14,293 nucleotides of DNA from Synechococcaceae cyanobacterium. Its GTDB lineage: Bacteria; Cyanobacteriota; Cyanobacteriia; PCC-6307; Cyanobiaceae. The position numbers and the translations under genes are program-made. The stretch is from positions 1 to 14,293 of the forward strand of contig CANHGA010000025.1 of the NCBI GenBank assembly GCA_947460085.1. Reading direction: 5' to 3'. Shown here piece by piece: positions 1-6,475 of this stretch; position 1 is the stretch's first letter, and each line of letters begins with the position of its first letter. The notes beneath the pieces are model-generated. The model saw only the letters and a program-made list of their open reading frames with translations. It did not search any database and was not told the origin of the DNA.

Positions 1-2
1 AA

Positions 3-1712
3 CAGGCCGATGAGGGCCAATCCCAGGTGCAAACCATTGCCCTCACCCCGCAGGAACGGCAGTGGCTTAAGAGCCTTTCGCCCACCCAACTGAGCCAATG
101 GCGGCGCGACGTTTTGCAAGCCGAATTGCGGATGCTGAGCCAGGGCCTCTCAGCCAGCGTGGCGGGCAACCAACTGCTGACAGCGGCGACCCTGCAATTG
201 GAGGCCCTGCCAGCCGCTGGCCGTGATCTCGGGGCAAGACTGCTGGCAAGTGCGCTGGAGGGCCATTCCAATCTGCGTAGTGATCCCGGCCTGAGCCAGC
301 GCCGCATTGAGGCCCTGATCACCCAACAGGGCATCCCCACCATTGCCGTGCAAGCCGGCGATCTGATCACCCGCCAGGGCGAAGCCATCACCCCCCAGGC
401 CTTCGATGTCCTGGATTACTTCGGCCTGGTGAATCGCCGCCCCCGGCCCCTGACCTGGCTGGGGCATTTTGTTGAGTCCTTCGCCGTCTGCGGGGTGATG
501 GTGGCGGGGCTGCGCCGCTGGCGGCCCGCCCTCGAGCCCCGCCAGAGCCTCCTAGCCCTCGGGGGGCTGGGGCTGGTTGGCGGTTTCAGCCTCTGGTTAG
601 GCCCCCTAGCCAGCCCCCTGGTGCTGTTGATCCCGCCCACGCTCTTGCTCTCCCAAAGCCTCGGCACCAGCTGCGGCCTCACCTGGCTCGCTGCGGCCAG
701 CCTGCTTTGGCCCCTACCCATGGGCGCCCTGGTGGGCACGCGCCTGTTGGTGGCAGCCCTGATGGGCTCCCTTGCCGCCATCACCGCCGGTCGCCAACGC
801 AGCCGAGCTGAACTCCTGCAATTGGCGGTGCTACTTCCTTGTGGCGCCCTGGCGCTGCAATGGCTGCTGCTGCAAAGCCGCAGCCCGATCGCCCAGGTGG
901 ATCTGCTCAGCGAAGCCCTGTTGCTGGGAGGCCTATTGATGGGCGGGCTGCTGGTGGCGCCCCTGATCGAAACCTTTTTCGGCCTGCTGACCCGGGCCCG
1001 CCTGCTGGAGCTGGCCGACCTGGAACGTCCCCTGCTGCGCCGTCTGTCCTGCGAGGCCCCTGGAACCTTTGAGCACACCTTGATGATTGCCGGGCTGGCT
1101 GAAGAAGGGGCCCGGGCCATCGGCGCCGATGTGGACCTGGTGCGCACCGGCTCGCTGTATCACGATGTCGGCAAATTGCATGCGCCCCAATGGTTCATCG
1201 AAAACCAAGGGGAAGGCAGCAACCCCCACGACAAGCTCGATGATCCCTTCGGCAGTGCGGCAATCCTGCAAGCCCATGTGGATGAGGGCCTGAAATTGGC
1301 CCGGCGCTATCGCCTACCCAAGCCCCTTGCCGACTTCATCCCCGAACACCAGGGCACCTTGAAGATGGGCTATTTCCTGCATCAGGCCAGGGAGCAGGAT
1401 CCCAACACGAGCGAAGCCAACTTCCGCTACCGGGGACCCACCCCCCGGAGCCGCGAAACCGGGATCTTGATGCTGGCCGATGGCTGTGAAGCCGCCCTCC
1501 GCTCCCTGCCCCCGGGCACCAGCGAAGACGAGGCCAAAGCCATGGTGCAGCGCATCGTGGAGGCCCGTCAAAACGACGGCCAATTGGTGAGTAGCGGCAT
1601 CGGCCGGGCTGAACTGGAGCTCCTGATCCGGGCCTTTGTGCGGGTCTGGAAACGGATGCGCCATCGCCGCATTCCCTATCCAATCCCCGCCCGCAAAGCC
1701 TTTAGCGCCTAA
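3..1712 (+). CDS. 7TM-HD phosphodiesterase, PgpH-like (5' truncated by window)
   Basis: This is probably a membrane-bound cyclic di-AMP phosphodiesterase of the PgpH (7TMR-HDED plus HD) family, which hydrolyses c-di-AMP to pApA in the cytoplasm. The frame is open to the left edge, so the true start, first membrane helix and part of the extracytoplasmic domain are missing. A GTG at 27 is only an internal codon. Counting from that GTG, residues 108-130 (GDLITRQGEAITPQAF) look like the end of the HDED domain. About seven hydrophobic helices span residues 143-318. The HD domain covers about 335-550. Putative metal ligands are H350 (FEHT), H379-D380 (YHDVGK), H401 (NPHDK), H441 (PEHQGT) and D485 (LADGCEA), so the site looks intact. 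The stop overlaps the stop of the convergent crcB gene by 11 bases. The family call is firm. The exact substrate is inferred from the family. Confidence 0.88.
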   Translation, partial: QADEGQSQVQTIALTPQERQWLKSLSPTQLSQWRRDVLQAELRMLSQGLSASVAGNQLLTAATLQLEALPAAGRDLGARLLASALEGHSNLRSDPGLSQRRIEALITQQGIPTIAVQAGDLITRQGEAITPQAFDVLDYFGLVNRRPRPLTWLGHFVESFAVCGVMVAGLRRWRPALEPRQSLLALGGLGLVGGFSLWLGPLASPLVLLIPPTLLLSQSLGTSCGLTWLAAASLLWPLPMGALVGTRLLVAALMGSLAAITAGRQRSRAELLQLAVLLPCGALALQWLLLQSRSPIAQVDLLSEALLLGGLLMGGLLVAPLIETFFGLLTRARLLELADLERPLLRRLSCEAPGTFEHTLMIAGLAEEGARAIGADVDLVRTGSLYHDVGKLHAPQWFIENQGEGSNPHDKLDDPFGSAAILQAHVDEGLKLARRYRLPKPLADFIPEHQGTLKMGYFLHQAREQDPNTSEANFRYRGPTPRSRETGILMLADGCEAALRSLPPGTSEDEAKAMVQRIVEARQNDGQLVSSGIGRAELELLIRAFVRVWKRMRHRRIPYPIPARKAFSA

Positions 1713-2136
1713 AGCCCCCCCGCCCCGCTGCAGAGGCCCGCTCCCCCAGGCGCACCACGCCAAAGCCGGCAACCACCGCCAGCAAACCGCCCAGCATGCT
1801 CACTAAGACAACGGCCAGGGCATCGCTGGAGTGACCGCGCGCAAAGGCCCGCGCCAACTCCAACATCCAGGAGCTGAAGGTGGTGAGGGAGCCACAAAAC
1901 CCAATCGCCGCCAACAGCATCAGCCGCGGCCGCGGGGGCCTGAGGGCGATCAGCAGACCGATGCAAAACGAGCCCAGCAGATTGGCGATCAAGTCCGACT
2001 CGGCGGCCCCCCGCAGGCCCCCCACCCAGTGGAGCCCCACCGTCTCCAGCTGCCAGCGCAGGAGGGCCCCTGGAATCGCCCCCGCCGCCACAAGGGCTAA
2101 TTCGCCCAACTCCATGGCAAGAGTGGGCCCCTTCAT
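1702..2136 (-). CDS. crcB: CrcB/Fluc fluoride channel subunit (distal copy, FSSW variant)
   Basis: A 144-residue membrane protein of the CrcB/Fluc family, small channels that let fluoride leave the cell as dual-topology dimers. Four hydrophobic helices are visible. Family marks are GAIPGALLR with R27 in helix 1, N52 in LIANLLGSFCIG, and helix 3 GFCGSLTTFSSW. The family usually reads TTFSTF here, so the second Phe-box aromatic is Trp (W90) while F87 is kept. The ATG at 2136 overlaps the TGA of the upstream crcB copy as ATGA, which suggests translational coupling. A second in-frame ATG lies at 2115. The open frame runs on to 2559, but that part is a shadow of the first crcB copy. A short Arg/Gly tail (GERASAAGRGGFRR) ends the protein. 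With its partner it may form a heterodimer, which is inference. Confidence 0.9.
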   Translation of the reverse strand: MKGPTLAMELGELALVAAGAIPGALLRWQLETVGLHWVGGLRGAAESDLIANLLGSFCIGLLIALRPPRPRLMLLAAIGFCGSLTTFSSWMLELARAFARGHSSDALAVVLVSMLGGLLAVVAGFGVVRLGERASAAGRGGFRR

Positions 2137-2507
2137 GGGTGCCCCCCGATCGCCAAGCCCGCGGCCATGGCGATCAAGCCGCCCAGCACCGAGCCGCCGC
2201 CCAGCAGAACCGCCTCTCCCCAACGGCGCTCGCGCAACACCACAAACAACTCGGCCATGAAGGTGGAAAAGGTACTGAAACTGCCCAGGAAACCGGTGCC
2301 CAGTAGCAACAGAAGCCGGGAGGCCGAAGGCCCACAGCTCTGCTCCAGGCCAACCAGCAACCCCAAACAGAAACAGGCCACCAGGTTGACGCCAAAGGTG
2401 CCCCAGTGCTTGCGGGGAATCAGCGGTTCGAAATGGTTGACCACCCGAAAGCGCAACCAGGCCCCAGGCACCGCGCCTATGGCCACCAGCACAGCTTCGT
2501 TCGTCAT
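2133..2507 (-). CDS. crcB: CrcB/Fluc fluoride channel subunit (proximal copy, FSTF)
   Basis: A 124-residue four-helix membrane protein of the CrcB/Fluc fluoride export family. Motifs: AIGAVPGAWLRF with R19 in helix 1, N41 in GVNLVACFCLG, and GFLGSFSTFSTF in helix 3, where F80 and F83 keep the two aromatic positions of the fluoride path. The length is typical. It sits between the SemiSWEET-like gene and a second crcB copy. Its ATG overlaps the SemiSWEET stop (ATGA, 2504-2507), and its own TGA overlaps the next start (2133-2136). Tandem unequal crcB copies are known in other bacteria, where the two products make an obligate heterodimer. I see no fluoride (crcB-motif) riboswitch upstream of the operon. 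Confidence 0.92.
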   Translation of the reverse strand: MTNEAVLVAIGAVPGAWLRFRVVNHFEPLIPRKHWGTFGVNLVACFCLGLLVGLEQSCGPSASRLLLLLGTGFLGSFSTFSTFMAELFVVLRERRWGEAVLLGGGSVLGGLIAMAAGLAIGGHP

Positions 2508-2788
2508 CCAAGCTGGCTCCGCTGCCGCAGAACAGCCTGGATTTTGCGCTCCAAGACAATCCCAGTCGGCAGGAGGGTCACGCCATTAGCGACGATCAAG
2601 GGGCCGTCATGGGTCAGCAGGCCGTCGATGCCCCAGAGGGCAATGCCAGTGGTGAACAGGCCCACCATCCGCAGCGAAATCCCTGAGCTATAGCGGCTGC
2701 GCAAGGTTTTCAGCGCCTGGGGAAAGAAACTCAAAGTAGTGACGCTGGCGGCGACTGGTAGCAAAGACGGCTCCATCGATGAAGACAT
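2504..2788 (-). CDS. SemiSWEET-like PQ-loop sugar transporter
   Basis: A 94-residue, three-helix protein of the MtN3/PQ-loop (SemiSWEET) family. These proteins dimerise into a bidirectional transporter for small sugars. The PQ motif lies at residues 23-24 (FFPQALKTLR), followed by the typical SGISLRM. W52 and N68, in GIALWGIDG and LIVANGVTLL, are spaced 16 apart like the substrate-site Trp and Asn of characterised SemiSWEETs. I chose the ATG at 2788 because GGGAG lies 8 bases upstream. The frame stays open to a TTG at 2830, and another ATG lies at 2776. It is the first gene of a three-gene operon with the two crcB copies and overlaps the next gene by 4 bases. The transported substrate cannot be read from sequence. 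Confidence 0.85.
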   Translation of the reverse strand: MSSSMEPSLLPVAASVTTLSFFPQALKTLRSRYSSGISLRMVGLFTTGIALWGIDGLLTHDGPLIVANGVTLLPTGIVLERKIQAVLRQRSQLG

Positions 2789-2900
2789 CACAGGGCTCCC
2801 AGCATGCAGTGCGCAACGGTCCGTAGCCAAACGGTCGCGCCGCAGCCAGGATCAGAGGGTTCTGCTGCGGCCCAGCGCCAGCTCGGTCCCCCTGCTTGTC
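2789..2900. promoter_or_regulatory. Divergent intergenic region with an 8-bp inverted repeat
   Basis: These 112 bases separate the minus-strand SemiSWEET-crcB-crcB operon from the plus-strand coiled-coil gene, so they must hold or adjoin both promoters. A perfect 8-bp inverted repeat, GCCGCAGC at 2839-2846 and GCTGCGGC at 2864-2871, encloses a 17-base spacer. It could be an operator or an RNA hairpin in the 5' leader of the plus-strand gene. No convincing -35/-10 pair and no fluoride riboswitch core is visible. Confidence 0.35.
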
Positions 2901-3290
2901 ATGGCATCAGCCCAAGAACGCTCCCAAGTCCTGCCCGAGATGCCCGATTGGGCCCCTTGGCTGCAAGCTGGCCTTACCGCGATGTTGGCGGTGCTGTTTG
3001 TGGTGATGGTGGGCAAAATGCGCCAGCAGAGCAGTTCGATCCGCGCTCTGCAGGAGCGGGTGCAAGGCCTGGAAAACAGCCGGGCCCTCGAGCGCACCAG
3101 CGGCTTGGAACAGCAACTGCGGACAACCGTGGAACGGCTGCAAGTGGTGGAGCGCTCCAACGCCCAGCTCCGGGCCCTCAGCAGTGATAACAAACTGCTC
3201 AACGACCAACTGCGTCAACTGCGCGCTTCGGGCACAAAACTGGCCCCAGCCGACGAACTGCCGCCCGTGCTGCCACCTGTTAAGCCTTAA
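2901..3290 (+). CDS. Membrane-anchored coiled-coil protein, function unknown
   Basis: I do not recognise this family. The 129-residue protein has a short N terminus, one membrane helix at about residues 20-38, and a long heptad-rich coiled coil at about 43-110 (for example QERVQGLENSRALER and SSDNKLLNDQLRQLRASG). It ends in a Pro-rich tail (ELPPVLPPVKP). It is therefore likely a single-pass membrane protein with an oligomerising cytoplasmic or periplasmic rod. I chose the ATG at 2901. The frame is open back to 2739, but that extension has low-complexity Arg/Ser-rich sequence and would overlap the SemiSWEET gene on the other strand. No strong ribosome site precedes 2901. It converges on the ABC permease with an 11-base gap, and a 10-base palindrome (3284-3293) overlaps its stop. 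Confidence 0.72.
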   Translation: MASAQERSQVLPEMPDWAPWLQAGLTAMLAVLFVVMVGKMRQQSSSIRALQERVQGLENSRALERTSGLEQQLRTTVERLQVVERSNAQLRALSSDNKLLNDQLRQLRASGTKLAPADELPPVLPPVKP

Positions 3291-3301
3291 GGCGTCAAGC
3301 C

Positions 3302-4138
3302 CTAGCCCTTCACCGCGTCGCCACTGGCACTCGGCAAGATGTAGCGCTGCAGGCCGATAAAGATCGCCAGCACCGGCAAGATCGAAACCACCGACCCTGC
3401 GGCGACCAGCCGCCAGTCGAGGGAAAAACTGCTCGCCAACTGCTGCAACCCCAAGGGCAGCGTGTAGAGCTTGGGGTCATCCAAGATCACCAGGGGCCAA
3501 AGGAAATCACTCCAGGTGCCGATGAACACAAACATTGCCAGGGTGATCAGATCCGCCCGGGCCGCTGGAAGCATCACATTCCACCACTCCCCGATGGGAG
3601 TGCAGCCATCACTTCTGGCGGCTTCCTCAAGCTCCACGGGCACCCCAAGGAAGCTCTGGCGCAGCAAGAAGATGCCAAAGGCGGTGGCGGCCTGGGGAAT
3701 GATCAGGGCCCAAAGCGTATTCCTGAGGCCGACCTGCACCATCAACAGGTACAGGGGAATCATCACCACCTGAAACGGAATCAAAATGGTGGCCACCACC
3801 AGGGCCAGCACCAACCCCCTTCCGGCAAAGCGCATCCTGGCCAAGGGATAGGCCGCCAGGGAACAAAACACAAGATTGGCGATCACCGCCAATCCACTCA
3901 CGATGGTGCTGTTGAGCAGGTAGGTGAGCATCGGGTTGTCCCGAAACAAGCGGCCATAGGCCTCCAAGCTGGGGTGGGAGGGCAGCAGGGCCGGCGGGCT
4001 GGTGAAGATGTTTTCAGCAGGCCCTTTGAGCGACGTGCTCACCAGCCACAGCAGCGGCACCAACATCGCCAGGGCCAACAACAACAGCAGACCCAGCTGC
4101 AGGGCGTTGGTGCCCAGGGCGCGGGAACGGTTCTTCAA
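3302..4138 (-). CDS. Sugar ABC transporter permease, MalG-type
   Basis: An inner-membrane permease subunit of a carbohydrate ABC importer (CUT1, MalG/UgpE-like, BPD_transp_1). From the TTG at 4138 it is 278 residues, the usual family length, with about six helices beginning near residue 13. The cytoplasmic EAA loop is at 171-191 (EEAARSDGCTPIGEWWNVML, then P191), and FIGTWSDFLWPL follows. The TTG overlaps the leuA stop (TTGA, 4135-4138), and GGAG lies about 11 bases upstream. A longer frame starting at 4252 would overlap leuA by 118 bases and adds a Pro/Gly-rich tail unlike the family, so I rejected it. No partner permease, ATPase or binding protein is in the window, so it must work with components coded elsewhere. 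The substrate is unknown; an osmolyte sugar is possible in this lineage but unproven. Confidence 0.88.
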   Translation of the reverse strand: MKNRSRALGTNALQLGLLLLLALAMLVPLLWLVSTSLKGPAENIFTSPPALLPSHPSLEAYGRLFRDNPMLTYLLNSTIVSGLAVIANLVFCSLAAYPLARMRFAGRGLVLALVVATILIPFQVVMIPLYLLMVQVGLRNTLWALIIPQAATAFGIFLLRQSFLGVPVELEEAARSDGCTPIGEWWNVMLPAARADLITLAMFVFIGTWSDFLWPLVILDDPKLYTLPLGLQQLASSFSLDWRLVAAGSVVSILPVLAIFIGLQRYILPSASGDAVKG

Positions 4139-5778
4139 ACCCTGGGCCGCTCCGCCAGGGGCAGATCGCCCGCCGCGGGCAAGGGAGTCTTCTGGGGGTG
4201 GAGGGCCTGCACCGCTGTTCCTGCAATCAAGCGGTTGAGGGCATTCACACACGCCTGGGCTGCCGCCACCACGATGTCGGTATCGGCGGCATGGCCTGAA
4301 TACAGCACCCCCTGGTGGCGCAGGCGAATGGTGACATCGCCCATGGCATCAATGCCTTCAGTCACACTCTTCACTGAAAACTCCACCAGCTCATTGGGCA
4401 CCTGGGCCAGGCGATTCAAGGCCTGACAGACCGCATCCACAGGTCCTGTGCCGATGGAGGCTTCGGTGATTTCGGCTCCATCGCTGGTGGTGAGGGTCAC
4501 GGTGGCGGTGGGCTGGAGGTTGCTTCCGCAACTCACCTGCACGCTCTTCAGGGAAAAGCGCGGTTCAGCCTGCTGCTGCACCTGCTCGCTCACGATCGCC
4601 TCGAGATCGCGGTCGCTGATCTCCCGCTTGCGGTCGGCCAGCTCCTTGAAGCGGGCAAAGGCATCATCGAGATCTTCGCGCTCCAGGGTGTAGCCCAGAT
4701 CCTCAAGGCGGGAGCGAAAGGCACTGCGGCCCGAGAGCTTGCCAAGGGAGATGCGGTTGTCCGCTAGCCCAACCGTACGGGCATCAATGATTTCGTAGGT
4801 GAGGCGGTGCTTGAGCACGCCGTCCTGGTGAATGCCCGATTCATGGGCAAAGGCGTTGGCCCCCACAATCGCCTTGTTGGGCTGGACCGCCATGCCGGTG
4901 AGGTTGGACACCAGCCGGGAGGTTTTGGTGATTTCCTCGGTGCGCACCCCAGTCAGCGGCTTCGTGCTGTCAGCCGGGAAGCCCAGAAAGGGGTTGAAAT
5001 AACTCCGACGCACATGCAAGGCCATCACCAACTCCTCGAGGGAGGCGTTGCCGGCCCGCTCACCGATGCCATTGATGGTGCACTCGAGCTGGCGGGCTCC
5101 GTTTTTGACGGCCTCAAGAAAATTGGCCACCGCCAAGCCCAGGTCGTTGTGACCATGGACGGAAATCACGGCCTGGTCAATGTTCGGCACGTTGGCGTTG
5201 ATGCCCGCAATCAGCTCCCCAAACTCCGCCGGGGTGGCGTAGCCAACGGTGTCGGGGATATTGATGGTGGTGGCACCGGCGGCAATGGCCGCTTCGATCA
5301 CCTGGTTCATGAACTCAGGATCACTGCGGCCGGCGTCTTCGCAGGAGAACTCGACATCGTCGACCAAGGAGCGGGCGTAGGCCACCATTTCGGAGGTGAT
5401 CGCCAACACCTCAGCGCGGGTTTTGCGCAGTTTGTGCTCGAGGTGGATGTCGCTCGTGGCGATAAAGGTGTGGATGCGGCGATTCGCCGCGGGGGCCACC
5501 GCGTCGGCACAGGCCTTGATATCGCCCCGGGCCGCCCTGGCCAGGCCACAGATGATGGGTCCATCGGCACTGCCAACCACCTCGGCGATGCGCTGGACAG
5601 CGCTGAAATCCCCAGGACTGGCGAAGGGGAAACCGGCCTCGATGATGTCCACTCCCAGGCGGGCGAGCTGCTGGGCGATCGCCAACTTCTCCTCGAGATT
5701 CAAGCTGGCGCCGGGTGATTGCTCGCCGTCGCGCAGGGTGGTGTCGAAGATCAATACCCGGCCGGGATCGCGGGCCAT
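4135..5778 (-). CDS. leuA: 2-isopropylmalate synthase
   Basis: LeuA condenses 2-oxoisovalerate with acetyl-CoA to 2-isopropylmalate, the committed step of leucine synthesis. The 547 residues begin with an HMGL-like TIM barrel (about 1-290) carrying DTTLRDGEQSPG (12-23, R16 and D17 in the active site), metal-site SVHGHND (H208, H210, N211) and GIGERAGNASLEE (237-249). HESGIHQDGVLKH (312-324) belongs to the linker domain. The C-terminal alpha/beta domain (about 405-520) is the leucine feedback domain, with GTGPVDAVCQALNRL and SGHAADTDIVVAAAQACVNALNRL-like motifs. A Pro-rich tail of about 20 residues ends the protein. The ATG at 5778 has GAGG 7 bases upstream. The stop overlaps the ABC permease start, so both are probably on one mRNA. 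It follows the NYN gene on the same strand after 86 bases. Confidence 0.97.
   Translation of the reverse strand: MARDPGRVLIFDTTLRDGEQSPGASLNLEEKLAIAQQLARLGVDIIEAGFPFASPGDFSAVQRIAEVVGSADGPIICGLARAARGDIKACADAVAPAANRRIHTFIATSDIHLEHKLRKTRAEVLAITSEMVAYARSLVDDVEFSCEDAGRSDPEFMNQVIEAAIAAGATTINIPDTVGYATPAEFGELIAGINANVPNIDQAVISVHGHNDLGLAVANFLEAVKNGARQLECTINGIGERAGNASLEELVMALHVRRSYFNPFLGFPADSTKPLTGVRTEEITKTSRLVSNLTGMAVQPNKAIVGANAFAHESGIHQDGVLKHRLTYEIIDARTVGLADNRISLGKLSGRSAFRSRLEDLGYTLEREDLDDAFARFKELADRKREISDRDLEAIVSEQVQQQAEPRFSLKSVQVSCGSNLQPTATVTLTTSDGAEITEASIGTGPVDAVCQALNRLAQVPNELVEFSVKSVTEGIDAMGDVTIRLRHQGVLYSGHAADTDIVVAAAQACVNALNRLIAGTAVQALHPQKTPLPAAGDLPLAERPRV
5675..5682. repeat. HIP1 octamer GCGATCGC
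   Basis: A perfect palindromic HIP1 octamer inside leuA. HIP1 is over-represented in many cyanobacterial genomes, which supports the phylum assignment. Confidence 0.7.
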
Positions 5779-5864
5779 ACAGGCGCCTCTAAGCGGAATG
5801 ACTATGAGTTAGCACCATTCTAGGGGTTGGGGCCCTGGAAAGCCCAAGGGGTCGACGAAGGCCC
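5779..5864 (-). promoter_or_regulatory. leuA leader/promoter region (candidate)
   Basis: This 86-base gap separates the NYN gene stop from the leuA start. Read on the minus strand it has a possible -10 box, TAGAAT (5822-5817), with no good -35, which would give a leader of about 30 bases ending in GAGG and the leuA ATG. Upstream lie short G/C repeats: AGGGG at 5866-5862 could pair with CCCCT at 5851-5847 or with CCCCT at 5826-5822, and TTGGG/CCCAA arms (5847-5843 and 5831-5827) lie between. Any of these could be chance in GC-rich DNA. No leader peptide rich in leucine codons is evident. Confidence 0.3.
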
Positions 5865-6431
5865 CTACCGACTTCTTGAAAAAACCGGCTCTTGGATCGC
5901 TTCGGCCTTCTCGAGATGGATCCTCAGCTCGGAAAGGTCCCAAAAGCGATCAACCGCATTGCGCAGCTCCCGGGCCGCCATGCCCTCGGTGCCAATCAAG
6001 GTGATCCGTATCCCTTTGGCCCGCAACACCTCCACCAACCGCTCGAGATCCCGACTGCCACTCAAGAGCCACACCTCGTCGCTGCGATCAGCCACGGCCA
6101 TCAAATCCAGGGCAATCTCCACATCGAGGTTGGCCCGGCCGAATTGGCGCTGATCCCCTTCGCCGAGCTCGCGCAGGGGCTTGGTTCGAACCGTGAACCC
6201 CAAGCCGGTGAGGGCATCGCGAAACGGGCGTTGGTCGGTGGCGTCCTTGAGGCCCGCGTACCAAAAGGCACTGCCCAACTCCAGGCCATCCTGGGCCTGG
6301 GCAAAGGCCAGTAAGCGCCGGGGATCAAAGAACCAGCCCAACTTCTGCTGGGCATAAAACATCCCGTGGCCATCAACAGCCAGGGTCAGCTGCCATGGGG
6401 GCTGGGAACTCCGGGCCGGGGACTTGGGCAT
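5865..6431 (-). CDS. LabA-like NYN domain protein
   Basis: A 188-residue NYN (PIN-like nuclease fold) protein closest to the cyanobacterial LabA/DUF88 group. LabA acts in feedback control of clock-driven gene expression in Synechococcus elongatus. Family-like stretches are LAVDGHGMFYAQQKLGWFFD (17-36), GSAFWYAGLKDATDQRPFRD (53-72), ANLDVEIALDLM (100-111), and TEGMAARELRNAVDRF (148-163). Acidic residues D20, D103, D109 and D128 are present. Two motif positions differ from what I expect: VDGHG has Gly (G23) where the family usually has Asn, and SGSRD has Ser (S126) for the Asp of SGDxD. The protein may have lost or changed nuclease activity. The start is 44 bases from the divergent GH57 gene. 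It could be cotranscribed with leuA downstream. Confidence 0.85.
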   Translation of the reverse strand: MPKSPARSSQPPWQLTLAVDGHGMFYAQQKLGWFFDPRRLLAFAQAQDGLELGSAFWYAGLKDATDQRPFRDALTGLGFTVRTKPLRELGEGDQRQFGRANLDVEIALDLMAVADRSDEVWLLSGSRDLERLVEVLRAKGIRITLIGTEGMAARELRNAVDRFWDLSELRIHLEKAEAIQEPVFSRSR

Positions 6432-6475
6432 TGGCGCCAGCCTAGAAGCTTCCCCTAGAGTGATCAGAGCGCGTG

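Noticed and set aside
416..1147. Minus-strand Arg/Ser-rich open frame opposite the 7TM-HD gene
   Set aside because: Composition is that of a frame-shifted GC-rich complement, and the sense protein has intact HD motifs.
2137..2559. Upstream extension of the distal crcB frame giving a 285-residue protein
   Set aside because: The extension is the proximal crcB gene read in another frame. Its sequence lacks membrane-protein character, and the ATG at 2136 fits the family and the ATGA overlap.
2789..2850. Possible fluoride riboswitch before the crcB operon
   Set aside because: The conserved core (GGCGATGG-like and CTGATG elements) is absent on the minus strand.
3284..3293. Palindrome GCCTTAAGGC at the coiled-coil gene stop
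   Set aside because: It is only 10 bases with no loop and no T-run, too short to call a terminator.
4139..4252. N-terminal extension of the ABC permease into leuA
   Set aside because: It adds Cys/Pro/Gly-rich residues unlike MalG proteins. The TTG at 4138 gives the normal length.
4807..5718. Long plus-strand open frame opposite leuA
   Set aside because: It is a GC-rich antisense shadow. leuA is certain, and the product is Gly/His/Asp-rich without a recognisable fold.
6183..6192. GGTTCGAACC resembling a tRNA T-arm
   Set aside because: No acceptor, D or anticodon arms can be built around it, and it lies within the NYN coding sequence.
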